DNA from: Proteiniclasticum ruminis DSM 24773
GTDB lineage: Bacteria; Bacillota; Clostridia; Clostridiales; Clostridiaceae
Reading direction: 5' to 3'
Assembly: GCF_000701905.1 (NCBI RefSeq)
Contig: NZ_JNKC01000005.1
Coordinates: forward strand, 248,001-312,000
DNA: 64,000 nucleotides
Each line of letters starts with the position of its first letter. Position 1 is the stretch's first letter. A program made the position numbers and the translations under genes. The notes below the pieces were generated by a model. That model did not search any database, was not told where the DNA came from, and was given only the letters and a program-made list of their open reading frames with translations. Of the stretch, positions 6,634 through 15,255 are shown one piece after another.

Positions 6634-8487
6634 CTACAGAAAACTAAAAAGCAAGATAATCAGAAGCAGAAGCATCACGCCATAAATAAACACATCTGAA
6701 GTGGTGATAAATTGTTCTAATTTCCTGAAGATAGATCGTATCCATTCTCCAGATTTTGTGTAAAAATTTCGATAGTAATCACTCTCAGGATCCAATTGTT
6801 TTGGAAGATGAAAATGAAATAGATTAAATTTCATGCCCGCAATATATATCACAAATCCGGCACTGTATACAACAAGCATTGAATTTAAATCCTTCGTGTG
6901 GAAAAAATTCATGGATACCAGATACTTCTCAATAAAGTATGGATTAAATTCCAGCGCTCTGGCACTCGGAATGATTGCATAATCCATGATAAAGCTCGGG
7001 AAAATCCCAATAATGATGATAAACAGAGCCAGCGCCCCCATCCCTATTGTGCCAATATTGTATTTTTCTTTAACATACTTGTACTTTTCAGGCATAGGCC
7101 CAAGAAACACATGGGAGTATAGTTTTATAAATGAAGCCGCTGTACATGCACTGACAAAGGTGAAAATATATTCTGCCCACCGAAATACTGGATGGCCATA
7201 CTCATATGCTTCGATGATAGCATGATGTAAGATGGACTTACTTGCAAAACCATTGAACAAAGGCATACCTGTGATCCCAAAAACAGCTATCAACCCTACA
7301 ATCGCAGCAAATGGCATTTTCCGATACAATCCACCAAGCTTATACATATTCTTTTCTCGCGTTCTAAAAAACACCACACCAGCCACCATGAAGAGCAACG
7401 CTTTAAACATCCCATGATTGATCATATGGTAGATACTTCCCGCAAATCCCATGGCACCATCAAAACCAAGATAAGCTGTAACACCAATACCCATAATGAC
7501 ATATCCCATCTGACTGACGCTGTGATATGCGAGCATTCTTACCATCTTTTCCTGCTCCAGCGCTGCAATCACACCAAAAATCATTGTTATCATTCCAACC
7601 CAGATGACCACAGCACCAATACCCTTTAAGGTTAATAGAATTGTAGTCACATTCGTCTCCTGTTGTCCTTTGGTGCTGGATAAAACAGAAATAATAAGCC
7701 TAACAATTCCATAACCACCTATTTTCATTAAAATCCCCGAAGAGAGAGCATTCACTGATAGATGAGATTTGGGGTATACCACTGGAACCCAATGATGCAA
7801 AGGAACCATACCCGCTTTAATACCGAATCCAACGATAAAGAAAACAGCCGATACATACTTTACCACACCAATCTCACCAAACTTCTGTCCCAATGTAATC
7901 CATTCATAGTTCTGAGTATATGCAGAAAGAACCAGTATTCCAGCTAGAATAGAGAGCCCTCCTGCGATGCCATAATAAATATAGATACTTCCCGCTTCTA
8001 TAACCTTCTGACCTCGTTCATGAACCATCAACGCAAAACTCGCAAACGTCATGATTTCAAAGAACAGGAAAAAGCTTAATAAGTCCCCAGCCATAAGCGT
8101 TCCAATTGTAGCCATATAGGTGATCATGAAAAACATATAGAAACTTCGTTCTCTTCCACAACCTTTGATATCCACTGCCGTATAAAGACTAACCGTAAAG
8201 AAAATCAATGCTGCGAATATCATGAAGGTAAGACTCAGCATATCAATCCGGAAAACTATGCCATTGCCGAATAAATTTGCCATCCTGTATTCTATCGGCG
8301 CCTCCAAAACCTCTGTAAAAATAGACACCATAGAAATCAGAGTCAGCAGAATCACTCCACGCACCGTCATCCTTCTGACTCTTCTCCTCCTCCCCCCTAA
8401 TAGCGGTATGAGGAATAGTTCAAGAAGTCCCACCACAAGAAGAATTACTGGCAGCCAGAGCTGCACCGCAAGCCGTACTGCATTCAC
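6634..8487 (-). CDS. NuoL/MrpA-type antiporter-like subunit, second paralogue
   Basis: 617 residues, about 14 or more membrane segments. It carries the proton-conducting membrane-transporter domain shared by NuoL/M/N and MrpA/D. Conserved charged sites are visible: Glu in FLFFEIMTFAS, Lys in GFGIKAGMVPLHHW, His/Ser in AYHSVSQMGY and Lys in GFASKSILHHA. Over the last 300 residues it matches the gene just upstream with long identical runs (for example GITGMPLFNG), so the two are tandem paralogues. It begins with GTG 8487 behind GGGAGGGATCTTT, 14 bp after its neighbour's stop, and is the last gene of the operon. It lacks the C-terminal extension of a classical MrpA; that part is encoded separately upstream. 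It should pump or exchange Na+/H+ as part of a membrane complex. Confidence 0.85.
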   Translation of the reverse strand: MNAVRLAVQLWLPVILLVVGLLELFLIPLLGGRRRRVRRMTVRGVILLTLISMVSIFTEVLEAPIEYRMANLFGNGIVFRIDMLSLTFMIFAALIFFTVSLYTAVDIKGCGRERSFYMFFMITYMATIGTLMAGDLLSFFLFFEIMTFASFALMVHERGQKVIEAGSIYIYYGIAGGLSILAGILVLSAYTQNYEWITLGQKFGEIGVVKYVSAVFFIVGFGIKAGMVPLHHWVPVVYPKSHLSVNALSSGILMKIGGYGIVRLIISVLSSTKGQQETNVTTILLTLKGIGAVVIWVGMITMIFGVIAALEQEKMVRMLAYHSVSQMGYVIMGIGVTAYLGFDGAMGFAGSIYHMINHGMFKALLFMVAGVVFFRTREKNMYKLGGLYRKMPFAAIVGLIAVFGITGMPLFNGFASKSILHHAIIEAYEYGHPVFRWAEYIFTFVSACTAASFIKLYSHVFLGPMPEKYKYVKEKYNIGTIGMGALALFIIIIGIFPSFIMDYAIIPSARALEFNPYFIEKYLVSMNFFHTKDLNSMLVVYSAGFVIYIAGMKFNLFHFHLPKQLDPESDYYRNFYTKSGEWIRSIFRKLEQFITTSDVFIYGVMLLLLIILLFSFL

Positions 8488-8501
8488 AAAGATCCCTCCC
8501 G

Positions 8502-10553
8502 TTATGTAATCAGATACAGAATAATTCCAAGAAGCACCAGTGCATAGATCACAACATCACTTTTTATGATTGATGTCTCCATTCCATGCAAAAAAGAATT
8601 TGACATCGCAAGCGTCTTCTTCCGAATTCCTTTGTTCATGGTGAAATCTCCATCCATCCACCGTGGAAGATGAAGATGGAATAAATGGAAGCGGATTCCC
8701 AGATAGAAGATCGCAATACCAATACCATAAACATAAATCATGGTAATGAGATCCTGTATATTGAAGAAATTCATATCCATAAGATATTTTTTAATGAATT
8801 CGCTGCTGTATGCGTATCCTTCTGTTGCTGGGATAATAAACTGGTCCATGACAAAATTTGGGAATAACCCTATCAGAACAATAAGAAGCGCCAGACCTCC
8901 CATACCAAGACTCATCATAAAACTCTCGCCTTGGACTTTCTCATATTTTAAAGGCATTTTCCCAACAAAAACAAACCCAAACAGTTTAATGAATGAAGTA
9001 ACTGTTCCCGCACTGGTGAGTGTAAACATCATTTCCGCATATCGGAAGGAAGGATGCCCGTACTCGTAAGCTTCCACAATTGCATGATGGAGAATTGATT
9101 TGCTCGCATACCCATTAAATAGAGGCATTCCTGTAATACCAAGCACTGCAATAAGACAAACCAGCGCTGTAAAAGGGAACTTTCTCCACATGCCACCGAG
9201 TTGATACATGTCAAGTTCATGAGTCCTTAAGTAAATAACACCCGCTACCATGAATAGGAGAGCTTTGAACAGCGCATGATTGACCATGTGATATATTGCC
9301 CCGGAGAAGCCCATGGCGCCCTTAGGACCAAGATAAGCTGCCACGCCAATTCCCATGATGATATATCCCATTTGACTTACACTATGATATGCGAGCATTT
9401 TTTTCATATTACTTTGCTGCAAAGCCATAAAGACTCCCCCAGCCATGGTGACAATTCCAATCCAGATCATTGCTGCTCCAAGATCTATGCTGAGATCCCA
9501 GATGGGACTTTCGTAAGACACATATGCACCCTTAGCCGGCATAAAGAAACTGGTAAGAACCCGCAAAATACCAAAGGCACCGATTTTAATCAAAAGTCCT
9601 GATAACAGAGCACTGGCAGGTGTTGGAGCCACAGGGTGTGCCCGAGGAAGCCATATATGAAGTGGAAGCATTCCTGCTTTTATACCAAATCCAACTAAAA
9701 ATAGACCTGAAATAAGATATTTCACATTCCCTAGTGTGCTGATTCTTGCAGCCAGTGGAACAAAAGCCACCGTTCCTGTATTCACATAAAGGAGGATAAT
9801 CCCAAGCAGCAGTGCCAATCCTCCAGCCACCCCCATATATATAAAGACGTCTCCAGCAATCAAGGAATCCTTGGACTGATTATGAGCAACAAGAAAATAG
9901 GACGCAAAGGTCATCAGTTCAAAAAACAGAAACATGGTGATCAGATCTCCAGCCATAATTGTTCCAAGGACTCCTGCATAGGTGATACTCATCTGGAGAA
10001 AAAATCTGTTTCTATGTTTCTCAATCATCATGTAGTCATGAGCATACATGATGACAAGAACCCATAAAATTGATGACACCACAAGCATAATAAACCCGAG
10101 CATATCTACTTTGAATCTGATTCCAAGCCCCAACGCTCTTGGAATCTCAAAGCGCATCGTCCCTTCCAGAACTTGCGGAAATAGAGCAAGAATCAGAAAG
10201 AACGTTAAGACTGTTGTATAAACAATGGCCATATCTCTTGCGTTTTCTCTTCTTCTAAAAAAATACATCTCCACAGGTCCTCCAATAAGGGGGATTAGGA
10301 TGATCATAAGCGGAAGACTTTTGAGATTATTCAGCGAATTGGAAATGCCATCTGCAAGATTTACAAGAAAGAGCATCACCCCACTGATCTGTTCCCTTTC
10401 AACATTCTTAGCAAAAAGCAAAAACGCAGCAAAAAGACTTCCCAGAACAATATAAAGAATAATGCAGCTGACGCAATATGAGTCTAGCTCCTTGCTTTTC
10501 TTGCAACTACAATCTTTTTTCGTGTTACTTGACCGATTCTTTTTTTCTTTCAC
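8502..10553 (-). CDS. NuoL/MrpA-type antiporter-like subunit, first paralogue
   Basis: 683 residues from GTG 10553, preferred because GGAGGGATAT lies directly upstream; an alternative GTG at 10565 overlaps the mrpD stop by one base. The N-terminus is unusual: a Lys/Ser/Cys-rich cytoplasmic lead (KKDCSCKKS) before the first membrane helix. The main domain has Glu in FLFFELMTFAS, Lys in GFGIKAGMLPLHIW, the AYHSVSQMGY motif and Lys in GYASKSILHH, all typical of proton-translocating antiporter-like subunits. It is closely related to the following gene. Classical Mrp operons have one such large subunit (MrpA) besides MrpD; here two shorter ones follow mrpD. Confidence 0.85.
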   Translation of the reverse strand: MKEKKNRSSNTKKDCSCKKSKELDSYCVSCIILYIVLGSLFAAFLLFAKNVEREQISGVMLFLVNLADGISNSLNNLKSLPLMIILIPLIGGPVEMYFFRRRENARDMAIVYTTVLTFFLILALFPQVLEGTMRFEIPRALGLGIRFKVDMLGFIMLVVSSILWVLVIMYAHDYMMIEKHRNRFFLQMSITYAGVLGTIMAGDLITMFLFFELMTFASYFLVAHNQSKDSLIAGDVFIYMGVAGGLALLLGIILLYVNTGTVAFVPLAARISTLGNVKYLISGLFLVGFGIKAGMLPLHIWLPRAHPVAPTPASALLSGLLIKIGAFGILRVLTSFFMPAKGAYVSYESPIWDLSIDLGAAMIWIGIVTMAGGVFMALQQSNMKKMLAYHSVSQMGYIIMGIGVAAYLGPKGAMGFSGAIYHMVNHALFKALLFMVAGVIYLRTHELDMYQLGGMWRKFPFTALVCLIAVLGITGMPLFNGYASKSILHHAIVEAYEYGHPSFRYAEMMFTLTSAGTVTSFIKLFGFVFVGKMPLKYEKVQGESFMMSLGMGGLALLIVLIGLFPNFVMDQFIIPATEGYAYSSEFIKKYLMDMNFFNIQDLITMIYVYGIGIAIFYLGIRFHLFHLHLPRWMDGDFTMNKGIRKKTLAMSNSFLHGMETSIIKSDVVIYALVLLGIILYLIT

Positions 10554-10564
10554 ATATCCCTCCA

Positions 10565-12061
10565 CTACAGTCCCATCTGGATAAATGTGGGCACCGCTTT
10601 TTCAATGATGTCCATGACAAGATGGGGGAAAAATCCGATCACAATACTTCCAGCTGCAACAAGCACCATTGAAATCTTCATGGTTCTTGGAATTCCATCT
10701 CTGTGCATTTCAAGAGGGACTCCCGGTCTTTCACGAAGAAACGCTGCGATGACAATCGGCAGATAATAAAGCGCGTTTAAGAAGCTGCTGAGCAAAATGA
10801 CAAGAAGAAGCCCTGGATGTCCTGCATCAAGAACTGCAAGCCCCAAATACCATTTGCTCATAAACCCGCTGGTTCCTGGTATTCCAATCATGCCAAGTAC
10901 ACCGATGCTGAAGACTGTCATGGTGATGGGCATTTCATAGCCGATCCCATCCATATTTTTGACATCACGGCGTCCTGTGAGATAGATTATGGAACCTGCA
11001 CTAAGAAACAGTGCCGATTTCATGAACGCATGCGAGATGACATGAAATAACGCTGCAGAAAACCCCATAGGTGTTGCAAGGGCCAACCCAAGAAAAATAT
11101 ATCCAATTTGAGCCACACTGGAATAAGCAAGTCTTCTTTTGATATCTCTTTGTGTCAGCGCAAAAACCGATCCCATAATCATACTCATGACTGCGAATAT
11201 TATAATATAGTTATTGATACCAATATTTACAGAGATCTCCTGCCCAATCACACGATACATCATTTTGGCGATGGCAAATACATAAGCCTTCACAACAAGC
11301 CCTGACAGCAATGCACTAGAGGGTGTTGGCGCACTGGAGTGGGCATCTGGAAGCCAGTTGTGAAGCGGAAAAATGGCAGCCTTTATACCAAAACCAGTAA
11401 GAATAAATCCCATTGCCAGTAGAATGTTTCTGGGGTATTGTTCCCAAACCTCATTAATTTCCGTAAAAATCAATGTCATATTCAGATGCCCTGTGACCAT
11501 ATAAAGGAGCGCAAATCCCATAAGTATGGTCACAGAACCAATGGCCCCCATCATCAGATACTTCATAGAAGCCATCAGCGTATCTTTCTTCTTTTTGATG
11601 GAAATCACCGCTACAGATACAAGAGAAAGAATCTCCATGAATACATACAGATTGAACATGTCATTGGTGAAAATCATCCCAATCATAGAAAAAAGCATCA
11701 GAAAAACCAACGTATAATATCTGTATTTATTTTCAGCTTCAATCTCGTGATCAAGATCTTTCAACGAAAACAGCACAATTAAGAGTCCTAAAAGAAGTAC
11801 AATAAAAGTCATGAGCGCCGAAAAATCATCTACAAGAAACTGTATACCGATACCGGCTTCATAATTTCCAAAGGTATAACTGTATGCGCCTTCCCTACTG
11901 ACTTTAAGAAGTTCAAGAATCGCCAGTCCCGCTGTACCGGAAAGAACACTCATCATGAGAATATTGAACCATCTTCCATAAGCTTTCATGTACAGCGGTA
12001 TTGTGACGGCAAAGATCAGGAGAACCATTAGGATATAAACGGGTAAATGAGGACTATTCAT
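10565..12061 (-). CDS. mrpD: MrpD/MbhH-type antiporter subunit
   Basis: 498 residues from ATG 12061 (a GTG at 12073 is badly spaced from its Shine-Dalgarno). It is a membrane antiporter-like subunit with Glu in LYVFMEILSLVS, Lys in GFGIKAAIFPLHNWLPDAH, AYSSVAQIGY and Lys in GFMSKWYLG. Length and motifs match MrpD, the smaller antiporter subunit of Mrp complexes, and MbhH of archaeal hydrogenases. It overlaps mrpC by 8 bases. It should form one of the ion paths together with MrpC. Confidence 0.9.
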   Translation of the reverse strand: MNSPHLPVYILMVLLIFAVTIPLYMKAYGRWFNILMMSVLSGTAGLAILELLKVSREGAYSYTFGNYEAGIGIQFLVDDFSALMTFIVLLLGLLIVLFSLKDLDHEIEAENKYRYYTLVFLMLFSMIGMIFTNDMFNLYVFMEILSLVSVAVISIKKKKDTLMASMKYLMMGAIGSVTILMGFALLYMVTGHLNMTLIFTEINEVWEQYPRNILLAMGFILTGFGIKAAIFPLHNWLPDAHSSAPTPSSALLSGLVVKAYVFAIAKMMYRVIGQEISVNIGINNYIIIFAVMSMIMGSVFALTQRDIKRRLAYSSVAQIGYIFLGLALATPMGFSAALFHVISHAFMKSALFLSAGSIIYLTGRRDVKNMDGIGYEMPITMTVFSIGVLGMIGIPGTSGFMSKWYLGLAVLDAGHPGLLLVILLSSFLNALYYLPIVIAAFLRERPGVPLEMHRDGIPRTMKISMVLVAAGSIVIGFFPHLVMDIIEKAVPTFIQMGL

Positions 12062-12431
12062 CAGACTCCACACTCCTTATTCTGATGATCTCGTCCATTT
12101 CAATGGTTCCATATGCTTCATGAATTTTAATCACAATACTCAAGGAGAATGCAGTAATACTGACAGCTACCACAATGCCCGTAAGCATCAGTGCTGCAGG
12201 CAGGGGGTTCACGAAGAATCCTTCCCCGCTTATAGACTCGTAAATGGGGGCTGCCGCACCTTTTCTGTACCCTATAGACACAAAAAATAGAAATATGGAC
12301 GTCTCCATAATATTAATACCGATGATTTTCTTAATTAGATTGGAGTGGGTCAGCACAGTATATAATCCGATGACAAAAAGAATCATCGCACCAATATAAT
12401 TGATGTTTTCCATCATCATTTTCAAATTCAT
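12054..12431 (-). CDS. mrpC: MrpC/MbhG-type (NuoK-like) subunit
   Basis: 125 residues with three membrane helices, matching MrpC and NuoK. Features include GLYTVLTHSNLIKKIIG with the family's early Asn/Leu-rich helix, a conserved Glu in NIMETSIFLF, and the PLPAALMLTGIVVAVSITA signature near the C-terminus. ATG 12431 overlaps the mrpB stop by four bases (ATGA). Confidence 0.92.
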   Translation of the reverse strand: MNLKMMMENINYIGAMILFVIGLYTVLTHSNLIKKIIGINIMETSIFLFFVSIGYRKGAAAPIYESISGEGFFVNPLPAALMLTGIVVAVSITAFSLSIVIKIHEAYGTIEMDEIIRIRSVESDE

Positions 12432-12853
12432 GAATCTTCCTCCAGCATAGTATGAAACAATGTGACAATTGTGCTCATAACCTTCAGACCAATGGCAAAG
12501 GTCACCACGGGTATCAATCCCGCACTCAGCACTTTGCCAAAAGTGCCAATGGGGAAACCCGCCTCAATATTGGTCAGGAATGTATATCCAAGAAAAATCC
12601 CAGACAATCCTACAAGAATATAAACAAGAATCCCTCCGGTTTCAATCTTGGACGAAAGCCCATGAGGCATCCTTTCTTTGCCTTTTTTAAGACCAAAGGC
12701 TAAGGTGTAAAGAACAATACTTGCTGCATAAATTGCTCCTCCAGAGAAACCGCCTCCAGGAGATACGTGGCCATGGATAATCACATATAGTCCATAAAGC
12801 TGAATGAAGGGCAAGATCATTCTTGTTGTGAGTTTGACAAATAAATCATCCAT
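12428..12853 (-). CDS. mrpB: MrpB/MbhF-type subunit
   Basis: 141 residues from ATG 12853, chosen because the family begins about here and upstream codons read as an arginine-rich out-of-character extension. It has four membrane helices and the hallmark HGHVSPGGGFSGGAI of the MrpB/MnhB domain. It overlaps the MbhE-like gene by 8 bases. In classical Mrp systems this domain is MrpB and is also found fused to the end of MrpA. Confidence 0.9.
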   Translation of the reverse strand: MDDLFVKLTTRMILPFIQLYGLYVIIHGHVSPGGGFSGGAIYAASIVLYTLAFGLKKGKERMPHGLSSKIETGGILVYILVGLSGIFLGYTFLTNIEAGFPIGTFGKVLSAGLIPVVTFAIGLKVMSTIVTLFHTMLEEDS

Positions 12854-13154
12854 GATGTTCCTGATCCTCCTTCTTTCCTTTATCATGAGGAACACCGATC
12901 ATTGCAGTTACTGCTGCAATACCGGTAAAGAGAACTGTTGTCTCCCCTAAAGTATCAAATGCCCGATAATCTGTAATGATGGCTGCTATGATATTCTGTG
13001 CACCAGTATCCTGTGCACTTTCATTCACATAATACTCAGACACTTCATTATAAGCAGGGTTCTTCTCTTCTCCCAACGGTGGGATTTCTGTAATACTCGT
13101 TAAAAGCACAATCAATAGTCCCCCTAAGATGGTAAATGTAAATAATTTTTTCAT
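12846..13154 (-). CDS. MbhE-like subunit (separate MrpA C-terminal module)
   Basis: 102 residues. One N-terminal membrane helix is followed by an external stretch and then IITDYRAFDTLGETTVLFTGIAAVTAMIG split over two short helices. The motif DYRAFDTLGE is the mark of the MbhE/MrpA C-terminal region. ATG 13154 overlaps the previous stop by four bases. In Bacillus Mrp this sequence is the tail of MrpA; here, as in archaeal Mbh operons, it is its own gene. Confidence 0.85.
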   Translation of the reverse strand: MKKLFTFTILGGLLIVLLTSITEIPPLGEEKNPAYNEVSEYYVNESAQDTGAQNIIAAIITDYRAFDTLGETTVLFTGIAAVTAMIGVPHDKGKKEDQEHHG

Positions 13155-13390
13155 TTTTCCATCCTCCCCGTACGGCTGATTACTACAACAAACAATATGG
13201 TCGTGATTCCAGCACCAATGGCCGCTTCTGTCATCGCAACATCGGGTGCACGAAGAAGAAGCCACAAAAGTGACATCACAAGGCTGTATGCTGTAAAGAT
13301 AATCACTGCGCCTAAAAGATCTTTGGTTCTTTCCACGGCAATAGCCGATACGATGAGAAAAACAATAAGAATGACATTAAACAGCGCCAT
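13151..13390 (-). CDS. MbhD-like (DUF4040) subunit
   Basis: 79 residues with three membrane helices. The motif LLLRAPDVAMTEAAIGAG is typical of the DUF4040/MbhD module that elsewhere forms part of the MrpA C-terminus. The start is ATG 13390, six bases after AGGAGG; a tandem ATG at 13396 is too close to the Shine-Dalgarno. It overlaps mrpG by 14 bases. The Asp and Glu in PDVAMTEAA are placed for ion handling inside the membrane. Confidence 0.88.
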   Translation of the reverse strand: MALFNVILIVFLIVSAIAVERTKDLLGAVIIFTAYSLVMSLLWLLLRAPDVAMTEAAIGAGITTILFVVVISRTGRMEK

Positions 13391-13691
13391 GATCATCCTC
13401 CTTCTGATTCCTCATTTTTTTGTGAAAGGCAGCTTTTGCAATGATATGCGCAGCTACAGGATTCGTAATAAATATAAACACAAGAATCAGCAGAAGCTTG
13501 AGACTCACTGGATCCAATCCTTTATAGACCATGAGGGCCAACAAGCCAAGTCCCGCCCCAAGTGTATCGCTTTTCGTAGTCGCGTGCATCCTGCTGAATA
13601 CATCAGGAAGCCTGATCAAACCAACAGTGCCTACCATAAAAAAGAATAAACTGGATAATGCCAGAAGAAGTATAGTGATATCTTTAAGCAT
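13377..13691 (-). CDS. mrpG: MrpG/MbhC-type subunit
   Basis: 104 residues with three membrane helices. VGLIRLPDVFSRMHATTKSDTLG, split across helix 1 and 2, is the classic MrpG/PhaG signature. The start at ATG 13691 lies eight bases after AGGAGG; the GTG at 13700 touches the Shine-Dalgarno. The Lys/Asp-rich C-terminal tail is cytoplasmic. Confidence 0.92.
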   Translation of the reverse strand: MLKDITILLLALSSLFFFMVGTVGLIRLPDVFSRMHATTKSDTLGAGLGLLALMVYKGLDPVSLKLLLILVFIFITNPVAAHIIAKAAFHKKMRNQKEDDHGAV

Positions 13692-13703
13692 ACAATGCAC
13701 CTC

Positions 13704-13970
13704 CTAATATAGTTTCCCTTTTTCGATATACTTTGAAACAGCAATGGTGGCAATAAACCCCATCATCGCATAAATAACAGCCACATCGATAAATGCGTTC
13801 TGTTCGGTTAAAACTGCAATCACCGCGATAAGAACAGTCACTTTTGTGGAGATGACATTAATGGAAACCACCCGGTCTGCTGTAGTGGGCCCGGCATAAG
13901 CCCGGTAAAGGCATAAAAACGCAAAGAGTGACAAGACAATCGAATATACAGTTAAAAGAGTGGTACTCAT
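13704..13970 (-). CDS. mrpF: MrpF/MbhB-type subunit
   Basis: 88 residues with three membrane helices. YRAYAGPTTADRVVSINVIS followed by an FIDVAVIYAMMGF helix is the MrpF/PhaF pattern (GPTxxDRV and the conserved Asp). It overlaps mrpE by four bases (ATGA), and mrpG follows within 12 bases. Confidence 0.92.
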   Translation of the reverse strand: MSTTLLTVYSIVLSLFAFLCLYRAYAGPTTADRVVSINVISTKVTVLIAVIAVLTEQNAFIDVAVIYAMMGFIATIAVSKYIEKGKLY

Positions 13971-14476
13971 GATTCTTCCCTTTCGAGATCCAGCACATGT
14001 TTCTCTAGCGTATTTCCTTTTAATCCCTCTGCTGCACTCCTGTCTATGGCATGTATGACAAACTCTCCCTGCTCCTCATCCACTGTGAGGGTACCCGGCG
14101 TCAGCGTGATGAGATTTCCATAAATCATTTTATGTAATTTCTTCTTTGGAGATGCTGGAATCTTAATGAACATAGGCTCAATAGGCATATCCTTACTCAG
14201 CACAATTTTTGCGACTGCAATATTCGCTTTCACTATTTCCACAAGAAGAACACCAATCATCACCGTATACCTTAAGATATACTTGAAAGTAAGAGGCCCG
14301 CCTTCGGTCTCATTAAAAAATAAATCCTTATTGAGAATCATTACTGCGAAAGCAGCAATACTTCCTATAAGGACAGACTCTACGGTTAGTTTTCCGTCTA
14401 TAACAATCCAAAAAAGGATGAAGAGAATATACATAAAGCAGTAATTTTTTAAAGAGATTTTATTTTTCTTTTCCAT
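13967..14476 (-). CDS. mrpE: MrpE/MbhA-type subunit, first gene of the antiporter operon
   Basis: 169 residues. Two or three N-terminal membrane helices are followed by a cytoplasmic domain with the MrpE signature GNLITLTPGTLTVD and a following FVIHAID. ATG 14476 is used, with GAGGTG just upstream; a GTG at 14488 is part of the same Shine-Dalgarno region. As the first gene it sets the order E-F-G-DUF4040-MbhE-B-C-D, the order in Pyrococcus Mbh operons, not the A-B-C-D-E-F-G of Bacillus. Confidence 0.9.
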   Translation of the reverse strand: MEKKNKISLKNYCFMYILFILFWIVIDGKLTVESVLIGSIAAFAVMILNKDLFFNETEGGPLTFKYILRYTVMIGVLLVEIVKANIAVAKIVLSKDMPIEPMFIKIPASPKKKLHKMIYGNLITLTPGTLTVDEEQGEFVIHAIDRSAAEGLKGNTLEKHVLDLEREES

Positions 14477-14530
14477 CCGACACCTCACAACTATTGATAA
14501 TATTTCGAATAACTACCTACTATACTAGTT

Positions 14531-14559
14531 ACTTTATCGTAAATGCACATCGTTTTCAA
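14531..14559 (-). promoter_or_regulatory. Possible promoter of the antiporter operon
   Basis: On the minus strand TTGAAA, 17 bases, then TAAAGT (four of six consensus positions), about 55 bases before the mrpE start. It is the best candidate in the 14.5–14.7 kb gap, but weak. Confidence 0.35.
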
Positions 14560-14689
14560 TGAAATTTGAGTTTTTCATCCTGAAATATGATAATTTGATA
14601 ATTTAGTTCTTAGGTCATAACCAATCTACTTATGAATCTTATTTTTGTCTGTCATTATAGAAATAACATAATTTCTGGTCTGCCAACAG

Positions 14690-14716
14690 AAAAAGACACC
14701 TGCACTGCAGATGTCT
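14690..14716 (-). terminator. Terminator of the cobalamin operon
   Basis: On the minus strand AGACATCTGCA pairs with TGCAGGTGTCT (one wobble), followed by TTTTT, just past the cobO stop. It separates the cobalamin operon from the antiporter operon. Confidence 0.85.
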
Positions 14717-14724
14717 CATCAAAT

Positions 14725-15255
14725 CTAATATTCAATTCCTTCTCTCGATAGAATGCCCTGGTCATAATAATGTCGGATTTTTTTCATTTCAGTAATGAGA
14801 TCCCCTTCTTTTAAAACCAGTTCAGGGACATTCCGTCCTGTCAGCACCAATTCCATCTGTATCGGCTTCTCTTGAAGAAGTTTCAGCACCTTGGATTCTG
14901 ATACAATGCCAAGATACATGGCCGCCATGATCTCATCCAAAACGACGAGTTCAAATTGTCCGCTCATGATCTGTGTATACAGACTTTCCCATTCCTTCTC
15001 TGTTTCTTCGATCAGGGTTCTCTGTTCTTCAACAGTCAAAGCACGAAAAAAGGTCCGTGCATTTGCCAGTTTCACATGGGTAATCTGTGGTATCTTTTCC
15101 ATCAGATACTGCTCTCCGGTATCCTGACCTTTTAGAAACTGAACAAACAGTACCTTTCTGTCTCTTCCTGCAGCTCGTATGGACAATCCCAGTGCAGCTG
15201 TAGTCTTTCCTTTTCCCTCTCCCGTATAGATATGAATCTGTCCTTTGGTACTCAT
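14725..15255 (-). CDS. cobO: Corrinoid adenosyltransferase
   Basis: 176 residues. It transfers the adenosyl group of ATP to the cobalt of reduced corrinoids, making adenosylcobalamin precursors. The P-loop variant TGEGKGKTTAALGL at the N-terminus and the VLDEIMAAMYLGI segment identify the CobA/CobO/BtuR family, not the PduO or EutT types. The length is usual. ATG 15255 overlaps the btuD stop by four bases, and it closes the riboswitch-controlled operon. Confidence 0.93.
   Translation of the reverse strand: MSTKGQIHIYTGEGKGKTTAALGLSIRAAGRDRKVLFVQFLKGQDTGEQYLMEKIPQITHVKLANARTFFRALTVEEQRTLIEETEKEWESLYTQIMSGQFELVVLDEIMAAMYLGIVSESKVLKLLQEKPIQMELVLTGRNVPELVLKEGDLITEMKKIRHYYDQGILSREGIEY

Noticed and set aside
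9029-9220. Minus-strand small open frame inside the first antiporter paralogue
   Set aside because: Out of frame within a well-conserved membrane protein; no independent signals.
10478-10672. Plus-strand open frame spanning the mrpD/antiporter junction
   Set aside because: It crosses a tight gene junction of the opposite strand and carries no motif or Shine-Dalgarno.
6634-14476. Complex I or a membrane-bound hydrogenase operon
   Set aside because: No hydrogenase, ferredoxin-binding or NuoB/C/D/I-like subunit is present. Only membrane-arm and Mrp-type genes occur, so an antiporter is the better reading.
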